A model generated the notes under the pieces. It had not been told where the DNA came from. It searched no databases and saw only the letters and a program-made list of their open reading frames with translations. A program made the translations under genes and the position numbers. Shown one piece after another: positions 42,130-44,289 of a DNA stretch of 44,289 bases (positions are counted from its first letter, which is position 1; every line of letters starts with the position of its first letter). The DNA comes from Ignavibacteriales bacterium (GTDB lineage Bacteria > Bacteroidota > Ignavibacteria > UBA10030), in contig JACPSI010000038.1 of NCBI GenBank assembly GCA_016193365.1, positions 1-44,289 of the forward strand, in the 5' to 3' direction.

Positions 42130-44289
42130 TCATTCCACGCGGATCCATCCCAAAATTTTGGCTTCGTACTCTTTCGCGAGCTGCTCAGCGACCTGGAGGT
42201 CGGATGATTCGGCGTTGATATGAAAGAACGGCCGAGCGCGATCGGGATTAAGAAGCACGGAGGTCAATGTGCCTTTGTCCCTGGGATAGATCTTTACACC
42301 CTCGATCAAATCGCGCGGGAATGCCTCGGAGTCTTTCATCAGCCGGCGCATCACGCGCCCCTTGGCGTGCCAGGAACAGGGAATGTTCTTCTTGACGAAG
42401 TGGAGCTTCGGTGTCTCCCGGTCCAGCTCGCCGAGGCGTTTTTTGGTAAGCGCCATGCATTCGAGCAGTTTTGCAACCGAGTACATGCCGTCCGAAGCAA
42501 AGAGAAATTCGTTGAAAATAAAACCGCCCTTTGTCCCTCCCACAAATCTCGTATCCTTGTCGGACGCAGCCTGCATGAGCGCAAGATGACTGTCCCTTGT
42601 CTTCAGCACGGTCAGGCCGAGATTTTGGGAGATCAGGTCGATCTCGCCGGATGCTGAGATAGGGACGGCGATTTTTTTCACATTGGGGTTTGCGAGCGAA
42701 ACAAACCTTGTCATGAGCGTCAGGAGACGGTCATCGTCGATCCAGTTGCCGCGTTCGTCGATGACCTTGATCTTCTCCGCGCCTGCATCCAGTTTGCATC
42801 CAATGTCGTATCTCAGAGAGGTGACGACATGCGATAACTCGTTAATGGACTGTTCGAATTCCTCTTTGGCAAGTGTGAGTTTTCGGAAGTCCAGATGGGC
42901 GTTCAGCGACACGACCTGAAGGTTCAAATTGCCGAGGATATGAGGAAAAATCGTTGAAGCAACGCCGTTGGAAAAATCGAGTACAAGTTTCAGGCCAGCA
43001 GAACGGATCGCCTGGAGGTTGATGCTGGAGAGGAACCGATCGATATAGCTTTCCGTCGTTCTTTCGGGGAAGGTGATGGTCCCAACGGCCTCATGGTGCG
43101 CCCGCGGAAAATCCTCGCCGAAAAACAGCCGCTCCACTGATTTTGTTTTGCTTGTGGGGAGATCTTTTCCGTCGGAATCAAAAAAGATGATGTCGGTAAG
43201 GTTCTTGTCAAACGGGGATTTCCGTACGTGAATGCCGCCTTTTTCCTTGCCGCTTTTCAGCTCGTGACGGACAATAGGGATCGACGTTGCCCGGAGGTCG
43301 CTGCAGTGTACTCCGGCGGACATCAGCCCTGTCATGATTGCGCGATTCATCATTCGGGAAACGTTGTCGGAATCCCTGCTGGTCGCCACTGTGGACCCTG
43401 CGCCCACAAGGGCTCCAAAAGCAGCGCCGAGCTTTGCCCCGAATTCCGGGTTCATTTCAACATTCGATACTCCCGTCACGCGCGAGTCTGTAAAAAGTTC
43501 CCTCAGCCATTGGTCCTCCCACACGAGGCTGCGTGTGAGAATTGCGCCTTCTTCAACAGTCTTTTCTGGCCATAACTTGATATTGGACAACAGCCGGCTC
43601 TTCTTGCCGATGACACATTGGTCGCTCATGAACACGTTGTCGGCAATGACAGCCTCATCGCCGATGATACAGCGGGAGCATATCACATCAGAAGAGAGCT
43701 CTGCTTTTGTGCCGATCTGGCATCCGTTCCAGATAATGGAATTACGTATGACGGCTCCCGGCATGATTTCACAATCGTCGCCAATCACCGAATTGCTGAC
43801 CACCGCTTCCCTGTGAATGCGCGTATTACGGCCGATAACCACCTTTCCCGTGATGTTTTTCTTGTGTGTTTCAATCTTGGTGTTTACACCGCGATAGACA
43901 TTGTCAACCTTTTCACCGTCGATTTTTACTTTCGCGAGACCCCGAAGGATGTCTAGTTGCGCTTCCTGGTATTCATTCAGATTGCCGACATCCCGCCAAT
44001 AGCCGTCCGAAATGTATCCGTAGAGGCCAAGGTCGTGTTCGAGCATGAGGGGAAAGAGGTTTTTGCTGAAATCGAAGTCTTCGTTTGCCGGCACAAGGTC
44101 CATCATTTCCGGTTCAAGGATGTAGATGCCGGTGTTGATCGTGTCGCTGAAGACCTCTCCCCAGGCAGGTTTTTCCAGAAAGCGCGTGATCTTTCCGTCA
44201 TCCCGCGTGATGACGACTCCGAATTGCAATGGATTGGACACGCGCGTCAGGACCATCGTTGCTTTTGCTTTTTTGGACTCGTGAAAGCG
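42130..44289 (-). CDS. Sugar-phosphate nucleotidyltransferase-phosphohexomutase fusion, 5' partial
   Basis: The frame stays open to the window edge (RFHESKKAKATMVLTRV precedes the first Met), so the N-terminal nucleotide-binding part is missing. The visible part has the end of a mannose-1-phosphate guanylyltransferase-like domain (NPLQFGVV, RFLEKPAWGEVFSDTINTGIY), a left-handed beta-helix with about eight hexapeptide repeats, and a phosphohexomutase-like domain. In the last, the serine loop reads GGIHVRKSP in place of TASHNP, and the metal loop reads KLDAGAEK in place of the usual DxDxDR. The mutase half is therefore probably inactive or altered; homologous fusions in other phyla may share this. 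The nucleotidyltransferase substrate is not certain. Confidence 0.88.
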   Translation of the reverse strand, partial: RFHESKKAKATMVLTRVSNPLQFGVVITRDDGKITRFLEKPAWGEVFSDTINTGIYILEPEMMDLVPANEDFDFSKNLFPLMLEHDLGLYGYISDGYWRDVGNLNEYQEAQLDILRGLAKVKIDGEKVDNVYRGVNTKIETHKKNITGKVVIGRNTRIHREAVVSNSVIGDDCEIMPGAVIRNSIIWNGCQIGTKAELSSDVICSRCIIGDEAVIADNVFMSDQCVIGKKSRLLSNIKLWPEKTVEEGAILTRSLVWEDQWLRELFTDSRVTGVSNVEMNPEFGAKLGAAFGALVGAGSTVATSRDSDNVSRMMNRAIMTGLMSAGVHCSDLRATSIPIVRHELKSGKEKGGIHVRKSPFDKNLTDIIFFDSDGKDLPTSKTKSVERLFFGEDFPRAHHEAVGTITFPERTTESYIDRFLSSINLQAIRSAGLKLVLDFSNGVASTIFPHILGNLNLQVVSLNAHLDFRKLTLAKEEFEQSINELSHVVTSLRYDIGCKLDAGAEKIKVIDERGNWIDDDRLLTLMTRFVSLANPNVKKIAVPISASGEIDLISQNLGLTVLKTRDSHLALMQAASDKDTRFVGGTKGGFIFNEFLFASDGMYSVAKLLECMALTKKRLGELDRETPKLHFVKKNIPCSWHAKGRVMRRLMKDSEAFPRDLIEGVKIYPRDKGTLTSVLLNPDRARPFFHINAESSDLQVAEQLAKEYEAKILGWIRVE

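Overview
The window looks like a chromosomal contig from a member of the Bacteroidota/Ignavibacteriota (FCB) group. The strongest clue is the secreted protein at 607-5424, whose C-terminal sorting domain carries the YQNYPNPFNP motif typical of type IX secretion cargo in this group. The variant Lgt signature and the patchy Shine-Dalgarno use (several starts lack one, a few are excellent) fit. Gene density is high, base composition looks even, and most of the window is housekeeping and central metabolism. I see no prophage, CRISPR array, tRNA or large mobile island.

Layout. 1-5.4 kb: a 5'-truncated REP-associated transposase with a palindromic REP-like insert in its own reading frame, then a 1605-residue glycine-rich secreted protein. 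5.4-8.3 kb (minus): 3-methyladenine DNA glycosylase, a CoA-acylating aldehyde dehydrogenase with a tail resembling a microcompartment encapsulation peptide, and a small retropepsin-like protein. 8.3-10.3 kb (plus): a DUF3095-like protein and an RluA-type pseudouridine synthase, ending in a two-way terminator. 10.3-18 kb (minus): ruvB, ruvA, ruvC, yebC, recJ, the RNase P RNA gene, RNase HI, a coiled-coil zinc-ribbon protein and a Nif3-family protein. 18.2-20.8 kb: a signalling cluster made of a REC+DHp protein without an ATPase domain, a CheY-like protein, and an NtrC-type regulator whose sigma-54 contact loop reads GAFTSA.

21.1-37.5 kb (plus): one long, tightly packed gene series, with many 4-base ATGA overlaps: glutaryl-CoA dehydrogenase-like, guaB, M24 peptidase, glycosyltransferase, purD, sugar epimerase, meaB, short-chain acyl-CoA dehydrogenase, a membrane/spermidine-synthase-like/TPR fusion, an acyl-CoA carboxylase beta subunit, a secreted protein of unknown function and a second NtrC-type regulator. 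A probable unannotated 48-residue basic protein follows. 37.7-44.3 kb (minus): rlmB, a glutaredoxin-like membrane protein, lgt, a conserved-looking unknown, hisS, a PtsN-like IIA protein and a nucleotidyltransferase/phosphohexomutase fusion that runs off the right edge.

How the genes fit together. The minus-strand block 10-18 kb is a DNA recombination and RNA processing neighbourhood (RuvABC, RecJ, RNase P, RNase HI). The plus-strand block combines purine synthesis with acyl-CoA oxidation and carboxylation: two acyl-CoA dehydrogenases, a biotin-dependent carboxylase subunit and the methylmalonyl-CoA mutase chaperone suggest degradation of amino acids or odd/branched acyl chains. The mutase and the biotin carboxylase partner are not in the window. 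No single dramatic new system is evident. The best leads are the possible microcompartment cargo enzyme, the incomplete phosphorelay cluster, the spermidine-synthase-like fusion lacking the usual catalytic aspartate, the degenerate phosphohexomutase domain, and the hidden small gene.
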